Assembly (NCBI GenBank): GCA_030145195.1
Contig: JAQYVY010000005.1
Coordinates: 1-64,000, forward strand
Length of the DNA stretch: 64,000 nt
Origin: Desulfuromonadales bacterium
GTDB taxonomy: Bacteria > Desulfobacterota > Desulfuromonadia > Desulfuromonadales > BM103
Direction: 5' to 3'
In this document: positions 33,624-41,892 of the stretch, in pieces
How the letters are laid out: every line of letters begins with the position of its first letter
How positions within the stretch are numbered: position 1 is the stretch's first letter
Translations under genes and position numbers: made by a program
Notes under the pieces: model-generated
Database searches by the model: none
What the model was told of the DNA's origin: nothing
What the model saw: the letters and a program-made list of their open reading frames with translations, nothing else

Positions 33624-34033
33624 GCCATCGCGGCCTCATCCTTTGGTTGTCTGTCGTCTTGATTCTGCTGGTCTCAAGCGGACTTCCGGCGGCAGCGGAG
33701 GAGAGACCTTTTGGTGGGGTCGGCCTGAATGTCGTGCCAACCGTTACCGGTGAGCTGGTTGTGCTGCAGGTGGTCAAATCCTCACCGGCTGCGGAACAGG
33801 GTCTGTTGCCAGGCGATCTGATCTATCAGGTGGGCGATTTCCCGTTAAAGGACAGTGACTTTGGCAAGGTTATTTCAGAACACCTCTGGGGACCGATTGG
33901 AAGTGCGGTCAAACTTTCCTATTTACGCCCAGGAGTCGCGGGGACGCACAAGGTTGTGCTGCAACGCTCTGCTCTTGATCCCCATTTAACGGTGACACCC
34001 TCTGCACAAGCGGCTCCGGCTGCGGTCAAGTAA
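33620..34033 (+). CDS. Small secreted PDZ-domain protein
   Basis: A 137-residue protein. A signal peptide covers residues 1-25 or so (core LWLSVVLILLVSSGLPAAA). The remaining chain is one PDZ domain: VVKSSPAAEQGLLPGDLIYQVGD is the typical carboxylate-binding loop and strand region. There is no protease domain. It could recognise C-termini of periplasmic proteins; the partner is unknown. It begins in an ATGA overlap with the preceding gene. Confidence 0.8.
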   Translation: MSHRGLILWLSVVLILLVSSGLPAAAEERPFGGVGLNVVPTVTGELVVLQVVKSSPAAEQGLLPGDLIYQVGDFPLKDSDFGKVISEHLWGPIGSAVKLSYLRPGVAGTHKVVLQRSALDPHLTVTPSAQAAPAAVK

Positions 34034-34044
34034 GGATAGTTGTT

Positions 34045-34434
34045 GTGGCAAAAGAGATTACCGTTGCACTCTACGGTTATAAATTGGTTGGCACTGAATG
34101 GTCGACTAAGATTGACCTTAAGTGTTTGAAAGTTTTTGTTGCCGGTCTTCATCAAGCGCTTGTGCCTCTCGGTATTACAGTGACTTACCTTGAAGAGCTT
34201 GACAAAGTTCTTGAGGTGCGTGGCTACGGTGACTTGTTAAACACGGTTCGCATTCGTTCACCGCGTGATCATATCGGTAACCTTTGTCTTGGTCATATCA
34301 TCGGCCAGAGCGCCAACTGCGATCTGCATGAGGATATTCGTCGTGGGGTCAGCCGGGTGGCGTTTGCACCAGAGATGGTTGAGCCGGAAGGCAGCAACAA
34401 AGTGGTCTGCCATAATTGTGGCTGTGGGTGTTAA
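34045..34434 (+). CDS. Small protein with C-terminal CxxCxCxC motif
   Basis: A 129-residue soluble protein with a hydrophobic core and a tail ending VCHNCGCGC, which has four cysteines in six residues and may bind iron or zinc. Additional cysteines lie at LKCLK, NLCLGH and ANCDLH. The family is not recognised; a distant resemblance to DUF2703 is possible. GTG 34045 is the start. It precedes the ferredoxin/winged-helix gene by 41 bases; the two may act together in redox or metal handling. Confidence 0.6.
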   Translation: MAKEITVALYGYKLVGTEWSTKIDLKCLKVFVAGLHQALVPLGITVTYLEELDKVLEVRGYGDLLNTVRIRSPRDHIGNLCLGHIIGQSANCDLHEDIRRGVSRVAFAPEMVEPEGSNKVVCHNCGCGC

Positions 34435-34475
34435 GGTCATTACTGGGTGCTGAGCGTCTTACTCGTGGAGTTGTT

Positions 34476-35600
34476 ATGTCACAACAAATTTACCAACAAC
34501 TGGCCCAGCACCTTGATAACCTTCCCGGCGGTTTTCCGGCCACTGAATCGGGGGTTGAGCTCCGGATCTTAAAGAAGCTATTCACTCCAGAGGATGCGCA
34601 TGTCGCGATACAGCTGACGCTCTTGGCGGAGTCTCCCGCTGTGATTGCTTACCGCGCTGGTCTGCCAGCGGATGAAGCCGCTAATCAGTTGCTGGACATG
34701 TCTAAACGTGGTCTGATTATTCGTCTCGAAAAGTCCGGCGATTATAAGTATCAGGCCGCGCAGTTTGTGGTCGGAATCTGGGAGTATCAGGTTAACCGGC
34801 TTGATGAAGAGTTGATCGCTCTGTTCAATGAATATATCCCCGCTCTCATGGTTCCTGAGAACTGGAAAACTGCACCGCAGATTCGGACCATTCCGGTCGG
34901 TGAAAGCCTCACGCCGCAACATGAGGTTATGGATTATGATCGGGCCGAGCAGATTATTGCCGGGAAAAGAAAGTATCTGGTGGCGCCGTGCATCTGCCGT
35001 CGTGAACATCAGATGGTCGGCAAAGGCTGCAACAAGCTGGCGGATGCCTGCCTGATTTTCGATGGCGCCGCTGATTTTTATGAGGGCAATGGCATTGGTC
35101 GAGTGATTACCCGTGAGGAGACGCTGGAGATTTTACATCAAGCCGAAGCCCAGGGGCTGGTGGTGCAACCCACCAATGGTAAGAATCCAATCTCCATTTG
35201 TCTCTGCTGCAGTTGCTGCTGCCAGGTCCTCAAGGTGATTAAAAACGTCCCGGTGCCAGCGGAACATACCGCCAGTTCTTATGCCGCATCACTCGACCTG
35301 CATGCTTGCGTTGGGTGCCAGCTCTGTGTTGAGGTTTGCCCGATGGAGGCGCTTGCGCCAACAGCGGAAAAATTGTCACTTGATGCCAGTCGTTGTATCG
35401 GCTGTGGCCTTTGCGTGCGGAAATGTACCCAGAAGGCCTTAGCTCTCAAACTCAAGCCGGAAGCCCCAATTATCTCAAAAAGCTACACCGAAACACTGGT
35501 GAGGCTTGGCAAGTCTCGCGGCAAGTTAACCAATAAAGGTCTGGCGAAAATGGTGATAAAATCAAAGCTGGATCGGCGGCGGGTTTCTTCTACAGAGTAA
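34476..35600 (+). CDS. Winged-helix/4Fe-4S dicluster ferredoxin protein
   Basis: A 374-residue iron-sulfur protein. The N-terminal third (residues about 15-110) resembles a winged-helix DNA-binding or partner-binding domain (IQLTLLAESPAVIAYRAG, LLDMSKRGLIIR). The middle has CICRREHQ, KGCNKLADAC and CLCCSCCCQ. The C-terminus has two ferredoxin motifs, CVGCQLCVEVCP and CIGCGLCVRKC. This combination is found in anaerobes as an uncharacterised ferredoxin. ATG 34476 has GTGGAG at 5-base spacing; a longer frame from 34416 is unlikely because it overlaps the preceding gene. Confidence 0.8.
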   Translation: MSQQIYQQLAQHLDNLPGGFPATESGVELRILKKLFTPEDAHVAIQLTLLAESPAVIAYRAGLPADEAANQLLDMSKRGLIIRLEKSGDYKYQAAQFVVGIWEYQVNRLDEELIALFNEYIPALMVPENWKTAPQIRTIPVGESLTPQHEVMDYDRAEQIIAGKRKYLVAPCICRREHQMVGKGCNKLADACLIFDGAADFYEGNGIGRVITREETLEILHQAEAQGLVVQPTNGKNPISICLCCSCCCQVLKVIKNVPVPAEHTASSYAASLDLHACVGCQLCVEVCPMEALAPTAEKLSLDASRCIGCGLCVRKCTQKALALKLKPEAPIISKSYTETLVRLGKSRGKLTNKGLAKMVIKSKLDRRRVSSTE

Positions 35601-35761
35601 TAGTCGAATTTGTTATTAGTAATTAAAAGACAAGGTTTCAAATCAATACAACGGCCAACACAAAAAGCCATTGCGCTGATGCCAATTAAGCCAATCAAGA
35701 CACAATTGCTGAAATTCCTCTCTTTATAGCTGTTTTATTCTGCTAACACTCTCTTGCTTTT

Positions 35762-35788
35762 TTTAACTTTGTGTTAAACTCATATAAT
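35762..35788 (+). promoter_or_regulatory. Promoter/operator candidate for the MucR gene
   Basis: TTTAAC-TTTGT-GTTAAA (35762-35778) is a perfect palindrome with 6-bp arms just upstream of TATAAT (35783-35788). The ATG is 76 bases further. The region 35601-35863 is AT-rich and otherwise empty. The palindrome could be an autoregulatory site. Confidence 0.45.
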
Positions 35789-35863
35789 CTTTGGTTGTTT
35801 TATGATTAATTAATTCAAAAACAGCAACTGGATATTTTTATTTTAAAAAGGGAGAAAAATACT

Positions 35864-36304
35864 ATGGCCACAATTACAGAACTCGCATCAGAAATCGTCC
35901 TTTCACATGCATCGAATACCCCCATGACCAAAGACGAGCTTATTGCTGAGCTAAGAGAGGTTCATGCTGCGTTAACGGCTCTGGATAAGGGTGAGGCTGT
36001 TGCGGTCGAGGGAGAGGAAGCTCAAGAGGCTGCGCCAGCCATCACCAAGCGTAAAGCCTTTGGTAAGAAACAAATCTTTTGCATGATCTGTGGTAAAGGC
36101 TTTACGACACTTAAACGGCACCTGTCTGCGGCCCACGACATGAAGCCTAAAGAGTATCGTAAGCAATTCGGCATCCCGGCCGGGACGACACTCGCTTCCA
36201 AGGATTATTCTGAAAGCAGACGTCAGATGGCAATTGACCGTGATCTGGCGGGTGGCCTAGCGAAGGCTCGGGCCAAGAAGGATAAGAAGGCTAAGAAGTC
36301 GTAG
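35864..36304 (+). CDS. MucR/Ros-family zinc-finger transcriptional regulator
   Basis: A 146-residue protein with the prokaryotic C2H2 zinc finger CMICGKGFTTLKRHLSAAH (residues about 69-87) followed by MKPKEYRKQFG, the conserved MucR DNA-binding region. The N-terminal helix (IVLSHASNTPMTKDELIAELREV) mediates oligomerisation in the family. A Lys-rich tail (KKDKKAKKS) is present. MucR proteins are nucleoid-associated or global repressors binding AT-rich DNA. It has its own promoter and a strong terminator, so it is monocistronic. Confidence 0.9.
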   Translation: MATITELASEIVLSHASNTPMTKDELIAELREVHAALTALDKGEAVAVEGEEAQEAAPAITKRKAFGKKQIFCMICGKGFTTLKRHLSAAHDMKPKEYRKQFGIPAGTTLASKDYSESRRQMAIDRDLAGGLAKARAKKDKKAKKS

Positions 36305-36333
36305 CGCGCTTAAACTAACTTTTGATGAAATCC

Positions 36334-36376
36334 AAAGCCCGGTCACAACATAGAATTGTGTCCGGGCTTTCTTGTT
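36334..36376 (+). terminator. Intrinsic terminator after the MucR gene
   Basis: AAAGCCCGG (36334-36342) pairs with CCGGGCTTT (36362-36370), with an inner CACAA/TTGTG stem. The T run is short (TTTCTTGTT). Confidence 0.85.
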
Positions 36377-36546
36377 ATTTGTGAGACAGGGTAGGCGGGG
36401 TATGCGCTCACACGACCCGTTATTGAAGTTCTTAATGCTTGATTTTTTTATCCGGCCACCAAGCATCCCTCCATCAATCCGCTATAATTTATTCCGAGCC
36501 TATGAGCAAACAACGCAAATAGCGTGAGCCATTGAAGGGGAATAAC

Positions 36547-37617
36547 ATGAGAGACGATATAATCTTTTCGCCATTTCAGATCAAAAACTTCACCCTGCGC
36601 AACCGTTTAGGGGTTGCTCCCATGACTCGCATGTCTTCTGTTGCGGACGGTATCCCAAGGCAGGATGTGCTCGATTTTCTGGAACGTCGCGCGGAAAATC
36701 GGGCGGCGCTTATCTACACTGAGGCAATTGTTACCGATTATGCCAGCAGTCAGGGCTATCCCGGTCAGGCCAGGTTGACCACGCAGCGGCAAATTGATGC
36801 GTGGCGTCATTTGGTTGATAAGATCCATGCTCACGGTGGCCTTGCCATGATGCAGATGTTTCATTGCGGTCGCATGGCCTGGCCTGAAGTCAATCCGGCC
36901 GGTCGTGCGATTGCGCCGAGTCGGCTTGCGCCAGCACAACTTAACCCAATTACTGGTCTGCCCTATCCGTTGCCGGATGAGATGAGCCTGTTTGATATTG
37001 ATCATGTGATCAATGGTTTCGTCGAGACGGCGAAAGGGGCAGTGGTTGCCGGATTTGATGGTATCGAAATTCATGGTGCCCATGGTTATCTGATCAATCA
37101 GTTTCTCTCTCGTTATTCCAATCAACGCGACGATGATTATGGTGGCTCGATGGAAAACCGCTTCCGCTTTGCCCGCGAGGTGATTGACTCTGTTGCCCTG
37201 GTGGTGCCGGAAGATCGTTTACTGATTGTTCGGATTTCGAATTGGGGCATAGCTGACATGGAGGTGTCTCTCTTTGAAAATGCTGAAGAGTGGCAGGAGA
37301 TGGTTGGTTTGCTGGTGCAAACACCGATCGATGCGATTTCCCTGTCGACCTACAACTTCCGAGATAAGGCCTTCGGTACTGATCAAACTATGGCGCAACT
37401 CACGCGCGAGGTGACGCCTCTGCCGCTGATGATTTGTGGCCAGATTTATGATCGCAAGAGTGTCGAGGAGGCCTTGGCATCCGCCGATATCGCCTTGAGC
37501 GGTAAGTCTATTCTTCTTAACCCGAACTGGGTGGAGGATGTGCGCGCAGGCAAGGAGCTACCTCTTTACAAAGCTGAAGATGCCAACATCGCTTATTCGG
37601 CTGAGCCCTTGCTTTAG
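36547..37617 (+). CDS. Old Yellow Enzyme-family NADH:flavin oxidoreductase
   Basis: A 356-residue TIM-barrel FMN oxidoreductase. N-terminal FSPFQIKNFTLRNRLGVAPMTRMSS; the substrate-binding HGAHGYLINQFLSRYSNQRDDDYGGSMENR (quoted in part) contains the conserved His pair; the FMN site lies in the C-terminal half (LMICGQIY and ALSGKSIL). OYE enzymes reduce activated alkenes such as enones. There is no fused domain, as seen for NADPH-dependent 2,4-dienoyl-CoA reductases. The start ATG 36547 has GAAGGGG before it. Transcribed alone. The physiological substrate is unknown. Confidence 0.85.
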   Translation: MRDDIIFSPFQIKNFTLRNRLGVAPMTRMSSVADGIPRQDVLDFLERRAENRAALIYTEAIVTDYASSQGYPGQARLTTQRQIDAWRHLVDKIHAHGGLAMMQMFHCGRMAWPEVNPAGRAIAPSRLAPAQLNPITGLPYPLPDEMSLFDIDHVINGFVETAKGAVVAGFDGIEIHGAHGYLINQFLSRYSNQRDDDYGGSMENRFRFAREVIDSVALVVPEDRLLIVRISNWGIADMEVSLFENAEEWQEMVGLLVQTPIDAISLSTYNFRDKAFGTDQTMAQLTREVTPLPLMICGQIYDRKSVEEALASADIALSGKSILLNPNWVEDVRAGKELPLYKAEDANIAYSAEPLL

Positions 37618-37718
37618 ACTGTGTCGGGATGGCTTTAAGATTTGAGAGACAAATGCCTCCTAAGAATGTATTATGTGCCTGAAATTATGGAGCTATCCAC
37701 CCTGGTGTCAGGATTGTT

Positions 37719-38396
37719 ATGCAGACTTCTGAGCAGAAATTTGTTTTTATCGACGTTGAAACGACCGGTGTAAATCTGGAGCGTAATGGCCTGACCCAGA
37801 TCTCTGGTTGTGTGCAGATTGGTGACGAGGTCAAGGAGTCTTTTGACTACTTCGTACGGCCTTATCCGCAGGATGAGATTGAGACAGCCGCCCTTGAGGT
37901 GACCGGTATGGATCGTCGGCAGTTCTTATTGCCTGACGACCCAAATTTCCTGGCTGTCCCAGGACAGAATTTCGAAGACCCTAAAGTGATATATGACCGT
38001 CTGGTGGCACTTTTTAGCCAATATGTCAGCAAGTACGACAAGACGGATAAGTTCCAGTTTGTCGGCTACAACTCGCACAGTTTTGATATGCCGTTTATGC
38101 GCCGGTTCTGGGAGAAGAATGGTGACCGGTTTTTCGGTAGCTGGTTCTGGTTTCCGTGCCTCGATGTTATGTTGGTCTGGGCTCAAATCCTGCAGCCCAT
38201 TCGGGCTGAGTTGCCCAACTTCAAATTGGCCACAATAGCGAAACATTGTGGTATCAAGGTTGACGACAGTCGCTTGCACGACTCCCAGTATGATATCGAG
38301 TTAACCCGTGAACTCTGGTTGTCCGCTTGTAAAATTGTTGATCGTGGCTCAGATAAGAAGCCTTTGTGGCAGCAGGGTAAATTGTTTGATTTCTGA
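37719..38396 (+). CDS. DEDDh 3'-5' exonuclease
   Basis: A 225-residue DnaQ/RNase T-like exonuclease. ExoI is FIDVETTGV, ExoII is YNSHSFDMPFMRR, and ExoIII is LHDSQYDIELTRELW, so the catalytic acidic residues and histidine are present. A 35-residue insertion (residues about 65-100) precedes ExoII. The polymerase association or RNA substrate cannot be predicted. It stands alone between an OYE gene and an antiparallel small gene. Confidence 0.85.
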   Translation: MQTSEQKFVFIDVETTGVNLERNGLTQISGCVQIGDEVKESFDYFVRPYPQDEIETAALEVTGMDRRQFLLPDDPNFLAVPGQNFEDPKVIYDRLVALFSQYVSKYDKTDKFQFVGYNSHSFDMPFMRRFWEKNGDRFFGSWFWFPCLDVMLVWAQILQPIRAELPNFKLATIAKHCGIKVDDSRLHDSQYDIELTRELWLSACKIVDRGSDKKPLWQQGKLFDF

Positions 38397-38482
38397 GAAT
38401 TAAGCGGGGAGGGGCACTTGAAGTGTCGTATGTTGTGATTTGATCTGATAGACCTTGTCTGGTTCGCTACCGAAAACCTGAG

Positions 38483-38710
38483 CTAGAAAATCGGATCGGC
38501 GTAGGCTTTTGGCCGGTAACTGAGGTGGATCTCCTGTTGACTGACTTTCCTTGAAGCCATCGGATACATCGAATCGTTAAGGATCATGGCGAGGAACTCG
38601 GTCAGCTCTTCAGTTGCGCTACAGTCGATGTGGCTTTTGTTCATCCCTTCCTCAAAGTACTTTACGAGTGAAGGATCAATGACAATCTTTATTTCGATAC
38701 TTTCTGACAT
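38483..38710 (-). CDS. Small hypothetical protein
   Basis: A 75-residue soluble protein starting MSESIEIKIVIDPSLVKYFEEG, with AAAAGG before ATG 38710. I recognise no family. Its acidic composition and lack of a signal suggest a cytosolic protein. The lone placement between convergent and divergent neighbours gives no clue to function. Confidence 0.55.
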   Translation of the reverse strand: MSESIEIKIVIDPSLVKYFEEGMNKSHIDCSATEELTEFLAMILNDSMYPMASRKVSQQEIHLSYRPKAYADPIF

Positions 38711-38874
38711 AGCAGACCTTTTGGCAGATTAAAGAGCGTCCGATTGATAGCGTTCAATAATACGCCCGTTTTCGTCTCGGTAGTGATGGCTTACGAGAGA
38801 AATTAAGTTTGCGGTTCGATTCCAATACGTCACCCCTCTTACCGTGCTTGTCTGGCTAAGCCTGAGCAAAAGCC

Positions 38875-40266
38875 TCAACCCACTTCGTTGTAAATCCTTT
38901 CCCGAAATTCCACCTGCAACTCTTTGGCAACTTTACGACAGGCTTCGATATCAACACCAGGAAGGGTGACTGCGGTGGCTGTGACCTCTGGGATATACTG
39001 CCCGGCCATTTGTAGGAAATCTTTCAGAGCCTGGTAGCCCTGTTCTCCGAATTCAGAACGGCAGATCTTCTGGTAGCTTGCTGCATCGGGAGCGTTGAGT
39101 GAGACGCTGATGGAGTCAACCAGCCCGGTCAGCTCGGGCAAGATGTTGCGTTGATGGACAAGGTTGGCTTGTCCGTCGGTGTTGATCCGTACCTTGATGT
39201 TGTTCTGCTTCAGGTAGGTGGCAACCTCTTTGACCAGTTCAAGGCGCAGCAGCGGTTCGCCATAGCCACAGAAGACCACCTCATCATAGGTGGAGGGATC
39301 GCCAATCGCCTTGATGACATCGTCTGTGCTGGGTTCCCGTTCGAGGCAGAGTTGATGGCCTTTGACCGTAAAATCTTTAAACTTTGCACAGAAGCTGCAC
39401 TGGTTGGTGCAGCGGTTGGTAATGTTGAGATACAGGCTGTTGCGAATGCTGTATGCGATGCGAGTGCTCTGGTCGATGTCGCCGATGCCAAACAGCCGCC
39501 AGGCATTGAGACTTGTGATCCTGGCGACGTCTTCAAGGGTCAGGCCCTTGATCTCTGCCAGCTTTTCTGCCGTCGCATGAACATACGCCGGTTCGTTGCG
39601 CTTGCCACGCCACTGTTGCGGCGAGAGGTAAGGGCAGTCGGTCTCAACCAGCATGACATCGATTGGTAAGGCTCTGGCGATATCACGCAGTGGTTCGTTT
39701 TTCGGATAAGTCAGTGGCCCGGCGAAAGAGATATAAAAGCCCATTTCGATGCAAGCGCGGGCCATGGTCAAATCACCCGAGAAACAGTGCAAGACCCCGC
39801 CAACGGCGGCAGCATTTTCCTCCTGCATAATCTGGATGACTTCATCATGCGCGTCACGATCATGAATGATCAACGGTTTGCCGGTCGCTTTGGCGAGCTG
39901 AATGTGCTGGCGAAAAGATTCGCGTTGCTTGTCACGCGGGGAATGATCGCGATAGAAGTCGAGGCCGGTTTCACCGATGGCAACAACCTTATCTACTGTT
40001 TCGATCATGCGCGTCAGTTCTTCGATGACATCTTTGTTAATTGTGTCGGCGTCATGCGGATGAATTCCGACACTGGCGTAGACATTTGGATAACGCAACG
40101 CCAGCTCGACACTGCTGCGCGAGCTTTCCAGATCGCAGCCGACAGTGAGGATGTGAGTGACACCCTTTTCGGCGGCTCGTTTGATGACTTGATCAAGCTC
40201 GTTGTTGAAAGTCTTTGAATCGATGTGGGCATGGGAATCGACGAGGGTCGCTGGTAATTTTTTCAT
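38875..40266 (-). CDS. TatD-type hydrolase fused to a radical SAM domain
   Basis: A 463-residue fusion. Residues 1-260 are TatD: DSHAHIDS, GIHPHDAD, AIGETGLDFYRD, IIHDRD and ETDCPYLSPQQWRGKRNEP (metal ligands and active site). Residues about 275-463 are a radical SAM enzyme: NRCTNQCSFCAKF gives the CxxxCxxC cluster motif, then CGYGEPLLRLE. This is a known fusion type in anaerobes. TatD is a metal-dependent nuclease; the linked radical reaction is unknown. It follows metG on the same strand. The ribosome-binding site is weak. Confidence 0.9.
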   Translation of the reverse strand: MKKLPATLVDSHAHIDSKTFNNELDQVIKRAAEKGVTHILTVGCDLESSRSSVELALRYPNVYASVGIHPHDADTINKDVIEELTRMIETVDKVVAIGETGLDFYRDHSPRDKQRESFRQHIQLAKATGKPLIIHDRDAHDEVIQIMQEENAAAVGGVLHCFSGDLTMARACIEMGFYISFAGPLTYPKNEPLRDIARALPIDVMLVETDCPYLSPQQWRGKRNEPAYVHATAEKLAEIKGLTLEDVARITSLNAWRLFGIGDIDQSTRIAYSIRNSLYLNITNRCTNQCSFCAKFKDFTVKGHQLCLEREPSTDDVIKAIGDPSTYDEVVFCGYGEPLLRLELVKEVATYLKQNNIKVRINTDGQANLVHQRNILPELTGLVDSISVSLNAPDAASYQKICRSEFGEQGYQALKDFLQMAGQYIPEVTATAVTLPGVDIEACRKVAKELQVEFRERIYNEVG

Positions 40267-40294
40267 GGGGAAAACACCGTTGATTTTACAAGGC

Positions 40295-40324
40295 GGGGAC
40301 AGAAATAACTTCTGTCCCCTTTGG
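40295..40324. repeat. GGGGACAGAA palindrome
   Basis: GGGGACAGAA (40295-40304) and TTCTGTCCCC (40310-40319) are exact arms around a 5-base loop, within the 87-base spacer between metG and the tatD-like gene. It is rho-independent-like only on the plus strand, opposite to the genes, so it is more likely a dispersed palindrome than a terminator. Confidence 0.7.
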
Positions 40325-40353
40325 CTGTAACCAGAATCAGGTGAAGAGCGGGG

Positions 40354-41889
40354 TTAGTTCTCGATCCTTGGGAAAAGTGGCTTGGTCTTGGCGACGACGG
40401 TGCCGGGCACCAACAGCCCCCATTGGTCATGCTCGTCCAGTTGCTGATTGTTCGGATCTGTGCCGAGAATGGTGCAGATGTTGGCACCGGTTTCAGGCAT
40501 GAACGGCGTCACCAGCAGCCCAATCAAACGCACGGCTTCAAGCAGGTTGTACATGACAGACCCGAGACGCTCTTTTTGAGCTTCGTCTTTGGCCAGCGCC
40601 CAGGGAGCCGAATCGTCAATATATTTATTGGCCGCACTCACCAATTCCCAGATCGATTGTAAAGCTTTACTGAAAGCAAGCGCGCCCATTTGAGTATCGA
40701 TAACTTCGAGCTGGCCCATGAATTTATCTTGCAGGGCCTGGTCGATTGCTTCTGTCTCGCCTGGAGGCGTCAGGATGCCGTCGAAATATTTGTTAAGCAT
40801 GGCGGTGGAACGACTGATCAGGTTGCCGAGGTCGTTGGCCAAATCGGAGTTGATGCGATGTACCAGAGCGCTGTGCGAGAAGTCGCCGTCGAGGCCGAAA
40901 GGAACTTCACGCAGCAGGAAATAACGTATGGCATCGACGCCGTACTTGTCGATCAGCATGTTCGGCTCAACAACGTTGGCCAAGCTCTTACTCATTTTTT
41001 GGCCTTCAACTGTCCACCAGCCGTGAGCAAAGATCGTCTTTGGTAGGGGGAGCCCGGCGGCCATCAGGAAGGTTGGCCAGTAAACGGTGTGAAAACGCAG
41101 GATGTCTTTGCCGATCACGTGGACATCGCAAGGCCAGTAATTGGCGCAGTTGCCATTTTCGTCGTTGGGGAAACCGAGGGCGCTGATATAGTTGGTCAGA
41201 GCATCAAACCAGACGTAGATAACGTGCTTTTCGTTGCCTGGAACCGGGATGCCCCAGGAAAAGCTGGTCCGCGAAATTGAAAGGTCTCGCAAGCCTTCGC
41301 GGACAAAACTCAAGATTTCATTACGCCGGCTTTTCGGCTGGATGAAGTCGGGGTTGGACTCAATATGTTCAAGGATCCGGTCTTGATATTTGCTCATGCG
41401 AAAGAAATAAGATTCTTCCTTCAGCTTATCGGTCGGGCGACCACAATCAGGACAGTTGCCGTCGAGTAGTTGTTTTTCCGTCCAGAAGGTTTCGCAAGGG
41501 GTACAGTACCAGTCTTCATATTCTCCGAGATAAATGTCGCCGTCGGCTTCAATGCGACGGAACAGCTCATGCACGGCAAGCTTGTGGCGTTCCTGAGTGG
41601 TGCGAATAAAATCCGTGTTGGAAATATTGAGTTTTTCCCACAGGGATTGAAAGCGTTTAACAACGCGGTCGGCCAGTTCCAGGGGAGTCTCGCCCTTAGC
41701 CTGGGCGGCTTTCTCAACTTTCTGGCCATGTTCGTCGGTGCCGGTCAAAAAATAAACATCGTAGCCGCGCGCACGTTTGTAGCGTGCCAGAACATCGCAG
41801 GCCAGAGTTGTATAGGCATGCCCGATATGGGGAACGTCATTGACGTAATAGATCGGTGTCGAGAGGTAGAAACGTTTATCATTCGTCAT
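40354..41889 (-). CDS. metG: Methionyl-tRNA synthetase
   Basis: A 511-residue class I synthetase: YYVNDVPHIGHAYTT (HIGH), zinc-finger region CTPCETFW...CPDCG (CxxC pairs), and GQKMSKSLANVVEPN (KMSKS). The anticodon-binding helical domain is complete but the C-terminal tRNA-binding dimerisation (Trbd) domain of longer MetG forms is missing, so this is the short form. It charges initiator and elongator tRNA-Met. It is the third gene of the holB-PSP1-metG-tatD operon; its SD (GGGAG) lies just after the PSP1 stop. Confidence 0.95.
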   Translation of the reverse strand: MTNDKRFYLSTPIYYVNDVPHIGHAYTTLACDVLARYKRARGYDVYFLTGTDEHGQKVEKAAQAKGETPLELADRVVKRFQSLWEKLNISNTDFIRTTQERHKLAVHELFRRIEADGDIYLGEYEDWYCTPCETFWTEKQLLDGNCPDCGRPTDKLKEESYFFRMSKYQDRILEHIESNPDFIQPKSRRNEILSFVREGLRDLSISRTSFSWGIPVPGNEKHVIYVWFDALTNYISALGFPNDENGNCANYWPCDVHVIGKDILRFHTVYWPTFLMAAGLPLPKTIFAHGWWTVEGQKMSKSLANVVEPNMLIDKYGVDAIRYFLLREVPFGLDGDFSHSALVHRINSDLANDLGNLISRSTAMLNKYFDGILTPPGETEAIDQALQDKFMGQLEVIDTQMGALAFSKALQSIWELVSAANKYIDDSAPWALAKDEAQKERLGSVMYNLLEAVRLIGLLVTPFMPETGANICTILGTDPNNQQLDEHDQWGLLVPGTVVAKTKPLFPRIEN

Positions 41890-41892
41890 GAC

